A stretch of DNA of 64,000 bases from Pseudocitrobacter sp913778145 (GTDB lineage Bacteria; Pseudomonadota; Gammaproteobacteria; Enterobacterales; Enterobacteriaceae): assembly GCA_035726825.1 (NCBI GenBank), contig JALNTX010000003.1, forward strand, positions 401,268-465,267, read 5' to 3'. Under the pieces are notes generated by a model. The model made no database searches. It was not told the DNA's origin and worked only from the letters and a program-made list of their open reading frames with translations. The position numbers and the translations under genes were made by a program. Positions within the stretch are counted from its first letter, which is position 1, and each line of letters opens with the position of its first letter. Below, piece after piece: positions 9,563 to 18,079 of this stretch.

Positions 9563-10717
9563 ATGGCAAAACACCTATTTACGTCCGAGTCTGTATCCGA
9601 AGGGCATCCTGACAAAATTGCGGACCAAATCTCCGACGCTGTGCTGGACGCTATCCTCGAGCAGGATCCGAAAGCGCGCGTAGCCTGTGAAACCTACGTA
9701 AAAACAGGCATGGTTTTGGTTGGCGGTGAAATCACCACCAGCGCATGGGTTGATATCGAAGAGATCACCCGTAACACCGTTCGCGAAATTGGCTATGTGC
9801 ATTCGGATATGGGCTTTGACGCCAATTCCTGTGCCGTACTGAGCGCAATTGGTAAACAGTCTCCGGACATCAACCAGGGCGTTGACCGTTCTGACCCGCT
9901 GGAACAAGGCGCGGGCGACCAGGGCCTGATGTTTGGTTATGCAACCAACGAAACCGACGTGCTGATGCCTGCGCCAATCACCTACGCACACCGTCTGGTG
10001 CAGCGTCAGGCTGAAGTGCGCAAAAACGGCACCCTGCCGTGGCTGCGCCCGGATGCAAAAAGCCAGGTCACCTTCCAGTATGACGACGGTAAAATCGTCG
10101 GTATTGATGCGGTCGTCCTGTCCACTCAGCACGCTGAAAGCATCGATCAGAAATCCCTGCAAGAAGCGGTGATGGAAGAGATCATCAAGCCAGTTCTGCC
10201 GACTGAATGGCTGAATGCCTCCACCAAATTCTTCATCAACCCAACCGGTCGTTTCGTGATCGGCGGCCCGATGGGCGACTGCGGCCTGACTGGTCGTAAA
10301 ATCATCGTTGATACCTACGGCGGCATGGCACGTCACGGCGGCGGTGCTTTCTCTGGTAAAGATCCATCAAAAGTGGACCGTTCCGCAGCATACGCGGCAC
10401 GTTATGTCGCGAAAAACATCGTTGCTGCGGGCCTGGCTGACCGTTGTGAAATTCAGGTTTCCTACGCAATCGGCGTGGCAGAACCGACGTCCATCATGGT
10501 GGAAACCTTCGGTACCGAGAAAGTGCCTTCTGAACAACTGACCCTGCTGGTGCGCGAGTTCTTCGACCTGCGTCCGTACGGCCTGATTCAGATGCTGGAT
10601 CTGCTGCACCCGATCTACAAAGAGACCGCAGCATACGGTCACTTTGGCCGCGAACATTTCCCGTGGGAAAAAACCGACAAAGCGGCGCTGCTTCGCGATG
10701 CTGCCGGCCTGAAATAA
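9563..10717 (+). CDS. metK: S-adenosylmethionine synthetase MetK
   Basis: 384 residues, E. coli length. It makes SAM from methionine and ATP as a cytosolic tetramer needing Mg and K. Signatures are SEGHPDKIADQISDAVLD, GAGDQGLMFGYA (the methionine-adenosyltransferase hexapeptide GAGDQG) and GGGAFSGKDPSKVDRSAAY (P-loop). The ATG at 9563 has a GGTGAAG ribosome site. Transcription is likely repressed by MetJ at 9430-9453 and ends at the hairpin at 10738-10764. Confidence 0.98.
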   Translation: MAKHLFTSESVSEGHPDKIADQISDAVLDAILEQDPKARVACETYVKTGMVLVGGEITTSAWVDIEEITRNTVREIGYVHSDMGFDANSCAVLSAIGKQSPDINQGVDRSDPLEQGAGDQGLMFGYATNETDVLMPAPITYAHRLVQRQAEVRKNGTLPWLRPDAKSQVTFQYDDGKIVGIDAVVLSTQHAESIDQKSLQEAVMEEIIKPVLPTEWLNASTKFFINPTGRFVIGGPMGDCGLTGRKIIVDTYGGMARHGGGAFSGKDPSKVDRSAAYAARYVAKNIVAAGLADRCEIQVSYAIGVAEPTSIMVETFGTEKVPSEQLTLLVREFFDLRPYGLIQMLDLLHPIYKETAAYGHFGREHFPWEKTDKAALLRDAAGLK

Positions 10718-10737
10718 TCTCCCCACCGTGTTACCTG

Positions 10738-10764
10738 AAGGCCAGCCTCGTGCTGGCCTTTTTT
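10738..10764 (+). terminator. metK rho-independent terminator
   Basis: The stem GGCCAGC/GCTGGCC with a short loop is followed by TTTTTT, 20 bases after the metK stop. Confidence 0.92.
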
Positions 10765-10782
10765 ATTCCCGCCAAACTATTT

Positions 10783-10798
10783 ATGAAAGCGATTACAC
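10783..10798 (+). promoter_or_regulatory. GalR/GalS operator, distal
   Basis: ATGAAAGCGATTACAC has the centre and right half of the 16-base GalR/GalS consensus (GTGNAANCGNTTNCAC). It lies 183 bases upstream of the better copy at 10966, a spacing at which paired Gal operators could loop. Confidence 0.6.
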
Positions 10799-10965
10799 CG
10801 CTTTGTCAATCTGGCCTATTGGCATAGCCAGACGTGTTACACAGTAAATGCGCTATTGTTACATTACTTTTTCAGGCTAATCTTAAGCATTATTTTTTCC
10901 TTGCACCTTTCACAATTAAGCAATTGATTACTATAATTTTTAATGCATATTCATCATGAATGATA

Positions 10966-10981
10966 GTGTAACCGATTACAC
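10966..10981 (+). promoter_or_regulatory. GalR/GalS operator, proximal
   Basis: GTGTAACCGATTACAC fits the GalR/GalS operator consensus at every defined position. It lies 84 bases before galP and 4 bases from a CRP site, so repression and CRP activation would compete here. Confidence 0.85.
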
Positions 10982-10984
10982 TCA

Positions 10985-11000
10985 TGTGATTACTATCACA
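10985..11000 (+). promoter_or_regulatory. CRP binding site of galP
   Basis: TGTGATTACTATCACA is a perfect TGTGA-N6-TCACA CRP consensus. It predicts cAMP-CRP control of galP. Confidence 0.88.
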
Positions 11001-11065
11001 TCTTTTTACGCCTGACTCACTTAACCTTTACATCGACCAATCTAATAATTCAAATGGAGGGCATA

Positions 11066-12460
11066 ATGCCTGACAACAAAAAACAGGGGCGTTCTAACAA
11101 GACAATGACCTTCTTTGTCTGTTTCCTGGCAGCCCTGGCGGGACTTCTCTTCGGTCTTGATATTGGTGTTATTGCCGGTGCCCTACCCTTTATCACCGAT
11201 GAATTTCAGATTTCTCCACACACCCAGGAATGGGTGGTCAGTTCCATGATGTTCGGCGCCGCGATTGGTGCGGTCGGCAGTGGCTGGCTCTCCTTCCGTC
11301 TCGGGCGTAAAAAAAGCCTGATGATTGGCGCCATCCTGTTCGTGCTCGGCTCGCTTTTCTCTGCCGCCGCGCCGAATCCGGAAGTGCTGATTATCTCTCG
11401 CGTGCTGTTGGGCCTGGCCGTGGGTGTCGCTTCCTATACTGCGCCGCTGTATCTCTCTGAAATTGCGCCAGAAAAAATTCGCGGCAGTATGATTTCTATG
11501 TATCAGCTGATGATTACCATTGGTATTCTCGGCGCGTACCTGTCAGATACCGCATTCAGTTACTCTGGCGCATGGCGCTGGATGCTGGGTGTGATCATCA
11601 TCCCAGCCATTCTGCTGCTGATTGGCGTGTTCTTCCTGCCGGACAGCCCGCGCTGGTTCGCCGCTAAGCGTCGCTTCCACGATGCGGAACGCGTGTTGCT
11701 TCGTCTGCGTGATACCAGCGCGGAAGCCAAACGTGAGCTGGATGAAATTCGCGAAAGTCTGCAGGTAAAACAGAGCGGCTGGGCGCTGTTTAAAGAGAAC
11801 AGCAACTTCCGCCGCGCGGTGTTCCTGGGCGTACTGTTACAGGTGATGCAGCAGTTCACCGGGATGAACGTCATCATGTATTACGCGCCGAAAATCTTTG
11901 AGCTGGCGGGTTATACCAACACCACCGAGCAGATGTGGGGGACGGTTATCGTCGGCCTGACCAACGTGCTCGCAACCTTTATCGCCATCGGCCTGGTTGA
12001 CCGCTGGGGCCGTAAACCGACGCTGACGCTGGGCTTCCTGGTCATGGCGGTCGGTATGGGCGTGCTGGGTACGATGATGCACGTGGGTATTCATTCGCCG
12101 TCTGCGCAGTACTTCGCAATTGCCATGCTGCTGATGTTTATCGTTGGCTTCGCCATGAGCGCCGGCCCGCTGATTTGGGTACTGTGTTCTGAAATTCAGC
12201 CGCTGAAAGGCCGCGATTTTGGTATCACCTGCTCTACCGCGACTAACTGGATTGCCAACATGATCGTCGGCGCAACGTTCCTGACTATGCTCAATAACCT
12301 GGGTAATGCGAATACCTTCTGGGTATACGCTGGTCTGAACCTGCTGTTCATCGTGCTGACTCTGTGGCTGGTTCCGGAAACCAAACATGTGTCACTGGAA
12401 CATATTGAACGTAACCTGATGAAAGGTCGCAAGCTGCGCGAAATCGGCGCACACGACTAA
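11066..12460 (+). CDS. galP: galactose:H+ symporter GalP
   Basis: 464 residues, close match to E. coli GalP. It is a sugar-porter MFS protein with 12 membrane helices that imports galactose and glucose with protons. Sugar-porter motifs seen are GRKKSLM, PESPRW-like LPDSPRWF, the QQFTGMNVIMYYAP sugar-binding helix, DRWGRKPTL and PETKHVSLE. GGAGG precedes the ATG at 11066; the four-codon upstream extension is rejected. GalR/GalS and CRP sites upstream give galactose induction and catabolite control. Confidence 0.97.
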   Translation: MPDNKKQGRSNKTMTFFVCFLAALAGLLFGLDIGVIAGALPFITDEFQISPHTQEWVVSSMMFGAAIGAVGSGWLSFRLGRKKSLMIGAILFVLGSLFSAAAPNPEVLIISRVLLGLAVGVASYTAPLYLSEIAPEKIRGSMISMYQLMITIGILGAYLSDTAFSYSGAWRWMLGVIIIPAILLLIGVFFLPDSPRWFAAKRRFHDAERVLLRLRDTSAEAKRELDEIRESLQVKQSGWALFKENSNFRRAVFLGVLLQVMQQFTGMNVIMYYAPKIFELAGYTNTTEQMWGTVIVGLTNVLATFIAIGLVDRWGRKPTLTLGFLVMAVGMGVLGTMMHVGIHSPSAQYFAIAMLLMFIVGFAMSAGPLIWVLCSEIQPLKGRDFGITCSTATNWIANMIVGATFLTMLNNLGNANTFWVYAGLNLLFIVLTLWLVPETKHVSLEHIERNLMKGRKLREIGAHD

Positions 12461-12474
12461 TCTTCCCCTGGTGT

Positions 12475-12500
12475 GTCGGGTGGCGCTGCGCTTACCCGAC
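12475..12500. repeat. REP-like element after galP
   Basis: The palindrome GTCGGGTGGCGCTGCGC followed by TTACCCGAC has the classical REP shape, including the GCGCTGCGCTTA core. It lies between galP and sprT and may stabilise the galP mRNA end. Confidence 0.75.
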
Positions 12501-12586
12501 CTACCTTTAACCTTTCGCGTATTTCCTTTCAATCACAACGACCTTCCTCTTGCACTGCCCCCGCTTCCCGCTCTATTCTCTGCCTC

Positions 12587-13087
12587 ATGAAAAGCCCTCG
12601 AATTCCTATCGCCCTCCAGCAAAGCGTCATGCGCTGCCTGCGGGAAAATCTTGCCAAAGCGAATCTTGCGCTCAAGCGTAACTACCCCGAGCCAAAGCTG
12701 GTTTATCAACAGCGCGGCACCTCGGCGGGTACTGCGTGGTTGCAGGAGTATGAAATTCGCCTTAATCCGGTGTTGCTGGCGGAAAACCAGCAGGCGTTTA
12801 TTGATGAAGTGGTGCCGCACGAACTGGCGCATCTGCTGGTGTGGAAACACTTTGGCCGCGTGGCACCTCACGGCAAGGAGTGGAAATGGATGATGGAAGC
12901 CGTGCTCGGCGTTCCGGCACGCCGGACGCATCAGTTTGAACTGAGTTCGATACGCACTAAAACCTTCCCCTATCGCTGCCGCTGCCAGCAGCATCAATTG
13001 ACCATCCGCCGTCACAATCGCGTAGTGCGCGGAGAAGCAACCTATCGTTGCGTACACTGCGGCGAGCCGTTGGTTGCAGAATTGTAA
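12587..13087 (+). CDS. sprT: SprT-family zinc metalloprotease-like protein
   Basis: 166 residues. HELAHLL is the HExxH zinc motif of the SprT fold shared with the eukaryotic protease SPRTN. Two C-terminal Cys pairs (YRCRCQQH and YRCVHCGEP) form a zinc ribbon. It matches E. coli SprT in sequence and in its place between galP and endA. The start MKSPRIPIALQQ at 12587 matches the E. coli N-terminus; upstream codons cover the REP and look untranslated. Its substrate in bacteria is not well defined. Confidence 0.93.
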   Translation: MKSPRIPIALQQSVMRCLRENLAKANLALKRNYPEPKLVYQQRGTSAGTAWLQEYEIRLNPVLLAENQQAFIDEVVPHELAHLLVWKHFGRVAPHGKEWKWMMEAVLGVPARRTHQFELSSIRTKTFPYRCRCQQHQLTIRRHNRVVRGEATYRCVHCGEPLVAEL

Positions 13088-13181
13088 CTGATGGAATTTT
13101 CTGGAAGTTTTCTGATCTGACTGATTGCATCTGACTCTTGCTTTCGCTACGTTGCGGGCTCGTTTTGAGACGGAGTTCGTG

Positions 13182-13889
13182 ATGTCCCGTAAAGCAGCAT
13201 TCGCAGTCGCGTTTTTAGCGGCGGCGCTCTCAGGCCAGGCGCTGGCCGAAGGTATCAAAAGTTTTTCCCAGGCCAAAACCGCTGGTGTAAAAGTTAACAG
13301 TGATGTGCCGGGTGATTTCTACTGCGGCTGTAAAATCAACTGGCAGGGTAAGAAAGGTGTCGTAGACCTTGAGTCCTGCGGCTATAAGGTGCGTAAAAAT
13401 GAAAACCGCGCCAGCCGCGTTGAGTGGGAGCACGTAATGCCCGCCTGGCAGTTTGGTCACCAGCGTCAGTGCTGGCAGGATGGCGGACGGAAAAACTGCG
13501 CCAAAGATCCGGTGTACCGCAAAATCGAAAGCGATATGCATAACCTGCAACCGGCGGTCGGCGAAGTGAACGGCGATCGCGGCAACTTTATGTATAGCCA
13601 GTGGAACGGCGGCGAAGGCCAGTACGGTCAGTGCGCCATGAAGGTCGACTTTAAGGAGAAAGTGGCCGAACCGCCGGTACGCTCGCGCGGCGCAATTGCC
13701 CGCATCTACTTCTATATGCGCGACACGTATCAAATCACACTTTCCCGCCAGCAGACGCAGCTTTTCAACGCGTGGAATAAGCTGTATCCGGTCAGCGAAT
13801 GGGAATGTGAACGCGACAGGCGCATCGCCAAAATTCAGGGCAATCATAACCCTTACGTGTTGCAGGCTTGCCAGGCGCAAAAGAGCTAA
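13182..13889 (+). CDS. endA: periplasmic DNA-specific endonuclease I
   Basis: 235 residues, E. coli EndA size. A signal peptide covers residues 1-22 (cleavage after GQALA). The endonuclease I domain carries RVEWEHVMPAWQFGHQ, the His-Me finger catalytic region, followed by the Asn-rich DMHNLQPAVGEVNGDR metal site. Many cysteines (CGCK, CWQ, NCAK, WECERD) fit periplasmic disulfides. It degrades double-stranded DNA in the periplasm. The ATG at 13182 has GGAG upstream. Confidence 0.96.
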   Translation: MSRKAAFAVAFLAAALSGQALAEGIKSFSQAKTAGVKVNSDVPGDFYCGCKINWQGKKGVVDLESCGYKVRKNENRASRVEWEHVMPAWQFGHQRQCWQDGGRKNCAKDPVYRKIESDMHNLQPAVGEVNGDRGNFMYSQWNGGEGQYGQCAMKVDFKEKVAEPPVRSRGAIARIYFYMRDTYQITLSRQQTQLFNAWNKLYPVSEWECERDRRIAKIQGNHNPYVLQACQAQKS

Positions 13890-13933
13890 CCTACACTAGC
13901 GGCTAATTGTTTAATTTTCTGCCGGGCATTTCC

Positions 13934-13966
13934 CCCTCACCCTGGCCCTCTCCCTCAGGGAGAGGG
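13934..13966. repeat. CTCTCCC-type palindromic repeat, single unit
   Basis: CCCTCACCC-like sequence followed by CCCTCTCCCTCAGGGAGAGGG is one arm of the repeat seen paired at 6716, 23914 and 38516. It lies between endA and rsmE. Confidence 0.82.
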
Positions 13967-14011
13967 AACGGACTGTGCCTGGTACCTCAGCTATTAATGG
14001 AACGTCACATC

Positions 14012-14743
14012 ATGCGCATCCCCCGTATTTATCACCCTGAACGCATCACCGCCGGGCATGAAATCGCCCTGTCGGAAGATGCGGCAAACCATGTTGGCCG
14101 CGTGCTGCGCATGGGGCCGGGCCAGGCAATTCAGCTTTTCGATGGCAGCAATCAGGTCTTCGACGCCGAAATTACCCACGCCGATAAAAAGAGCGTGCGC
14201 GTGAATGTCGTGAGCGGGGAAATCGATAATCGCGAATCGCCGATCCACATTCATCTCGGCCAGGTGATGTCGCGCGGCGATAAAATGGAATTCACCATCC
14301 AAAAATCGATAGAACTCGGTGTAAGCCTCATAACGCCACTGTTTTCTGAGCGCTGCGGGGTTAAACTGGATGCCGAGCGTTTGAACAAGAAGATCCAACA
14401 GTGGCAAAAAATCGCAATTGCCGCCTGTGAACAGTGTGGCCGCAACACCATTCCGGAAATTCGCCCGGCGATGAGTCTGGAACAGTGGTGCGCCGAAGAA
14501 GATAGCGGGCTGAAGCTGAACCTGCATCCGCGCGCGAGCGCCAGCATCAACACGCTGCCGCTGCCGGTGGAGCGCGTTCGCCTGCTGATTGGCCCGGAAG
14601 GCGGTCTCTCGGCAGATGAAATTGCCATGACCGCACGCTACCAGTTTACTGATATCCTGTTGGGACCTCGCGTTCTGCGTACTGAGACTACCGCGCTCAC
14701 CGCCATTACCGCACTGCAGGTGCGCTTTGGCGATCTGGGCTAA
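14012..14743 (+). CDS. rsmE: 16S rRNA (uracil1498-N3)-methyltransferase RsmE
   Basis: 243 residues, E. coli RsmE length. A PUA-like N-terminal domain (about 1-70) precedes a SPOUT methyltransferase domain with the trefoil-knot SAM site (LLIGPEGGLSADEI, then LGPRVLRTETTALTAI). It methylates U1498 in the decoding centre of assembled 30S subunits. The start MRIPRIYHPE at 14012 matches E. coli; longer in-frame starts run through the repeat and are rejected. gshB follows 23 bases later. Confidence 0.96.
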   Translation: MRIPRIYHPERITAGHEIALSEDAANHVGRVLRMGPGQAIQLFDGSNQVFDAEITHADKKSVRVNVVSGEIDNRESPIHIHLGQVMSRGDKMEFTIQKSIELGVSLITPLFSERCGVKLDAERLNKKIQQWQKIAIAACEQCGRNTIPEIRPAMSLEQWCAEEDSGLKLNLHPRASASINTLPLPVERVRLLIGPEGGLSADEIAMTARYQFTDILLGPRVLRTETTALTAITALQVRFGDLG

Positions 14744-14766
14744 TACCGGCTTCCAGGAGAACTAGA

Positions 14767-15714
14767 ATGATTAAGCTCGGCATCGTGATGGACCCCATCG
14801 CAAACATCAATATCAAAAAAGACACCAGCTTCGCGATGTTGCTGGAGGCACAGCGCCGGGGCTATGAACTCCATTACATGGAGATGAATGACCTCTATCT
14901 GATCAACGGCGAATCTCACGCACGTACGCGTCTGGTGAACGTTGAGCAGAATTATGACAAGTGGTACGAATTTGGCAGCGAGCAGGATATCGCGCTTGCC
15001 GACCTCGATGTGATCCTGATGCGTAAGGATCCGCCGTTTGACACCGAATTCATCTACGCGACCTATATTCTGGAGCGCGCCGAAGAGAAAGGCACGCTTA
15101 TCGTCAACAAACCGCAGAGCCTGCGCGACTGTAACGAGAAGCTGTTCACCGCATGGTTCTCGGAACTGACGCCGGAAACGCTGGTCACGCGTAACAAAGC
15201 ACAGTTGAAAGCGTTCTGGCAGAAGCATGGCGACATCATCATGAAACCGCTGGACGGCATGGGCGGCGCATCGATTTTCCGCGTGAAAGAAGGCGATCCA
15301 AACATCGGCGTTATCGCCGAAACCCTGACCGAACTCGGCAGCCGCTACTGCATGGCGCAAACGTATCTGCCGGCTATCAAAGACGGTGACAAACGCGTGC
15401 TGGTCGTCGATGGCGAACCTGTTCCGTACTGCCTGGCGCGTATTCCGCAGGGCGGCGAAACCCGTGGTAACCTGGCCGCCGGTGGCCGTGGCGAACCGCG
15501 TCCGCTGAGCGAAAGCGATTGGGAGATCGCCCGCAAAGTAGGCCCGACCCTGAAAGCGAAAGGTCTAATTTTTGTGGGCCTCGATATTATCGGCGATCGC
15601 CTGACGGAAATTAACGTGACCAGCCCAACCTGCGTGCGTGAAATCGAAGCGGAGTTCCCGATTTCCATCACCGGGATGCTGATGGACGCTATCGAAAAAC
15701 GTTTAGGCAAGTAA
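14767..15714 (+). CDS. gshB: glutathione synthetase GshB
   Basis: 315 residues, an ATP-grasp enzyme joining gamma-glutamylcysteine and glycine. The N-terminal MIKLGIVMDPIANINIKKDTS, the ATP-binding KPLDGMGGASIFR and the C-terminal GLDIIGDRLTEINVTSPT (Mg ligands) are all present. GGAG lies before the ATG at 14767. The neighbours rsmE and yqgE are as in E. coli. A GC-rich hairpin lacking a T-tract follows the stop around 15722-15739. Confidence 0.97.
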   Translation: MIKLGIVMDPIANINIKKDTSFAMLLEAQRRGYELHYMEMNDLYLINGESHARTRLVNVEQNYDKWYEFGSEQDIALADLDVILMRKDPPFDTEFIYATYILERAEEKGTLIVNKPQSLRDCNEKLFTAWFSELTPETLVTRNKAQLKAFWQKHGDIIMKPLDGMGGASIFRVKEGDPNIGVIAETLTELGSRYCMAQTYLPAIKDGDKRVLVVDGEPVPYCLARIPQGGETRGNLAAGGRGEPRPLSESDWEIARKVGPTLKAKGLIFVGLDIIGDRLTEINVTSPTCVREIEAEFPISITGMLMDAIEKRLGK

Positions 15715-15858
15715 TCTCTGCGGCGGGAGGGAACCCGCCACAACCAGGCTTTCCTGCCCGGCGCTTACGTGCGTTTACAGGACTGCCTGGTGACAGCACG
15801 CCTCTTTCCCCGCATACTGGACGTTGCTGCTTTTTGAACCAGGACAGAACCTCTGACA

Positions 15859-16422
15859 ATGAATTTACAGCATCACTTTCTTATTGCCATGCCGGCTCTT
15901 CAGGATCCCATATTTCGTCGTTCCGTTGTCTATATCTGTGAATATAACGACGATGGCGCAATGGGGATTATCATCAATAAGCCGCTGGAAAACCTTCAGG
16001 TTGAAGGCATTCTGGAAAAACTGAAGATCACGCCCGATCCGCGCGATCCATCGATTCGCCTTGATAAACCGGTCATGCTCGGCGGCCCGCTGGCGGAAGA
16101 TCGCGGTTTTATTCTGCACACGCCGCCGGCGTCGTTTTCCTCAAGCATCCGTATCTCTGATAATACCATCGTGACCACGTCGCGCGACGTGCTGGAAACC
16201 CTGGGCACGGCGGCACAGCCAACGGACGTGCTGGTTGCGCTGGGTTACGCATCGTGGGAGAAAGGCCAGCTTGAGCAGGAAATTCTCGATAACGCCTGGC
16301 TCACCGCACCGGCCGACCTCAATATTCTGTTTAAAACCCCGATTGCCGATCGCTGGCGCGACGCGGCAAAACTCATCGGTATCGATATTCACACCATGCC
16401 CGGTGTGGCGGGGCACGCATAA
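15859..16422 (+). CDS. yqgE: UPF0301/AlgH-family protein YqgE
   Basis: 187 residues, matching E. coli YqgE. The AlgH fold shows in LIAMPALQDPIFRRSVVYICEYNDDGAMG near the start and GPLAEDRGFILH in the middle. The function is not firmly known. The stop codon overlaps the ruvX start by one base (TAATG), so the two are translationally coupled. Confidence 0.95.
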   Translation: MNLQHHFLIAMPALQDPIFRRSVVYICEYNDDGAMGIIINKPLENLQVEGILEKLKITPDPRDPSIRLDKPVMLGGPLAEDRGFILHTPPASFSSSIRISDNTIVTTSRDVLETLGTAAQPTDVLVALGYASWEKGQLEQEILDNAWLTAPADLNILFKTPIADRWRDAAKLIGIDIHTMPGVAGHA

Positions 16423-16844
16423 TGAGCGGAACCTTCCTCGCATTTGATTTTGGCACCCGCAGTATTGGCGTCGCAATCGGTCAGAAAATCACCGGTACCG
16501 CGCGTCCACTTAACGCTCTTAAGGCGCAAAATGGCACGCCAGACTGGGCGCTTATTGAGAAGCTCTTGAAAGAGTGGCAGCCAGATGCCGTTATCGTCGG
16601 CCTGCCGCTGAATATGGATGGTACCGAGCAACCGCTTACCGCGCGTGCGCGTAACTTCGCCAATAAAATTCACGGTCGTTTCGGCGTGGCGATTAAACTG
16701 CATGATGAACGTCTGAGTACCGTTGAAGCCCGCGCCGGGTTGTTCGAGCACGGCGGTTTTCGCGCGCTGGATAAAGGCAGCGTGGATTCAGCCTCTGCGG
16801 TGGTGATTCTGGAGAGTTACTTCGAGCAAAGCTTTGGTGAGTAA
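16422..16844 (+). CDS. ruvX: Holliday-junction resolvase-like / pre-16S rRNA nuclease YqgF (RuvX)
   Basis: 140 residues with an RNase H-like fold. FDFGTRSIGVA carries the first catalytic Asp, VGLPLNMDGTEQ the conserved middle motif, and HDERLSTVEA plus DKGSVDSASAVVILE the later acidic residues. In E. coli YqgF takes part in 16S rRNA 5'-end maturation and was first proposed as an alternative resolvase. It is coupled to yqgE. Confidence 0.95.
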   Translation: MSGTFLAFDFGTRSIGVAIGQKITGTARPLNALKAQNGTPDWALIEKLLKEWQPDAVIVGLPLNMDGTEQPLTARARNFANKIHGRFGVAIKLHDERLSTVEARAGLFEHGGFRALDKGSVDSASAVVILESYFEQSFGE

Positions 16845-16890
16845 TTCGGTTAGCCGCATGTGCTTTACCGTAGGCGGTATAAAGAGGAAA

Positions 16891-16917
16891 GCCGGATGGC
16901 GCTAGCGCTTATCCGGC
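16891..16917. repeat. REP element between ruvX and the CsgD-like gene
   Basis: GCCGGATGGCGCTAGCGC followed by TTATCCGGC is a standard REP palindrome at the convergent gene ends. Confidence 0.8.
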
Positions 16918-16940
16918 CTGCAACGTTTCCAGAATAAATC

Positions 16941-17594
16941 TTAGTGGCGCAAATTTTCATTCGCCCAGCTAACAGCCTGGGTTCTGTTTTTTACACTTAA
17001 CTTACGGAAAACATTATATAAGTGCGTACGCACGGTGTTTTCACTGATGAACAGCGCACGAGCAATATCCATATTGGTCGCACCATGACGTAATTCATTA
17101 AGAATTTCGCATTCACGTTCAGTCAGCGGAATATTGTCTGATGATTCAGTCGGCTGTTCAACTGCGTACATTGCCGGATGCATTACGCTCAATTCAGCAG
17201 TCTGCTCACCGTTCAGTACGGCTTTGACACCCTCAATTAAGCGCGATTCTTCATCATCATGACGGAACACACCGTACAGCGCTGGCCACTGCGCCATTTC
17301 GTATAATTCATACTTCTGCGCACTGTTAATAATAAGCAGACGCGGAGAATCAAACTGCGTACGGATAATATCACGCCAGATACCGTTCAGTTTTTTGTTC
17401 GATACGGCAATATCAAACAGCACCACAGTCCCTTTCGCAAGGCGCTGCATCATCGGCTTGTTGATATTGTGAACATCGACAGAAACTGAGAGTAAATCAG
17501 AAAGATAACCAGCGAATGCATTGGCCTGTACTGACGGATGGGTGATTAAAATGATTTTGCGGGATTTAGATACACTCTCTGATACATCAAGCAT
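16941..17594 (-). CDS. CsgD-like LuxR-family regulator
   Basis: 217 residues, almost the length of E. coli CsgD (216). The C-terminal LuxR/FixJ helix-turn-helix (about 155-215: LTERECEILNELRHGATNMDIARAL, ISENTVRTHLYNVFRKL) ends KNRTQAVSWANENLRH, nearly the CsgD ending. The N-terminal receiver-like half also follows CsgD (LITHPSVQANAF, VVLFDI, WPALYGVF) and lacks a clear phosphorylatable acidic pocket. It lies between ruvX and yggR, adjacent genes in E. coli, and away from the csg operons. It is probably a CsgD paralogue controlling surface or biofilm genes; targets unknown. Confidence 0.85.
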   Translation of the reverse strand: MLDVSESVSKSRKIILITHPSVQANAFAGYLSDLLSVSVDVHNINKPMMQRLAKGTVVLFDIAVSNKKLNGIWRDIIRTQFDSPRLLIINSAQKYELYEMAQWPALYGVFRHDDEESRLIEGVKAVLNGEQTAELSVMHPAMYAVEQPTESSDNIPLTERECEILNELRHGATNMDIARALFISENTVRTHLYNVFRKLSVKNRTQAVSWANENLRH

Positions 17595-18079
17595 TTGAAA
17601 CTCTCCTTAGTATTTTGCCACCATCATGGTGTTTTAATAAATCAAAGCAATCTTAATTATCATGCATAATAATAATCAAGACCGTATGAAGTGAAACAAT
17701 ATTTCATAAGAATAATCCTAATTCCATAATTAGAATAGAACGATCCCCGCCGAGAGTCAAAAGAATATCACCCTTTTTTTCTATGTCTACACAACATAAT
17801 GTCGTGTATCGGTGTAAAAATCCGTCAGCCATATTACTTAGGAATTATGGATTAGGTATAACAGATTTCGCTGATGACTATTTATTGGCAAAGTAATAAA
17901 GGAACGATGACTTCACAAATCAAACATTATCACAACAGAATATCGAATGATTGCTACATCTAAAATATATTGAAACATTATTCCCAGGTGGTTAATTCAC
18001 AAAACTCTACCGTCATCACAGTATTAACCTTTATCTGTTAGAGATAGAATTAAGCAGTACAGGAAAAATAGCCTAATCC
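17595..18079 (-). promoter_or_regulatory. AT-rich upstream region of the CsgD-like gene
   Basis: This 485-base stretch has no convincing gene. It is clearly AT-richer than its neighbours, with many TAAT and ATTAAT tracts. It resembles the long AT-rich control region upstream of csgD, a target of H-NS and other nucleoid proteins. Individual sites cannot be assigned by eye. Confidence 0.45.
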
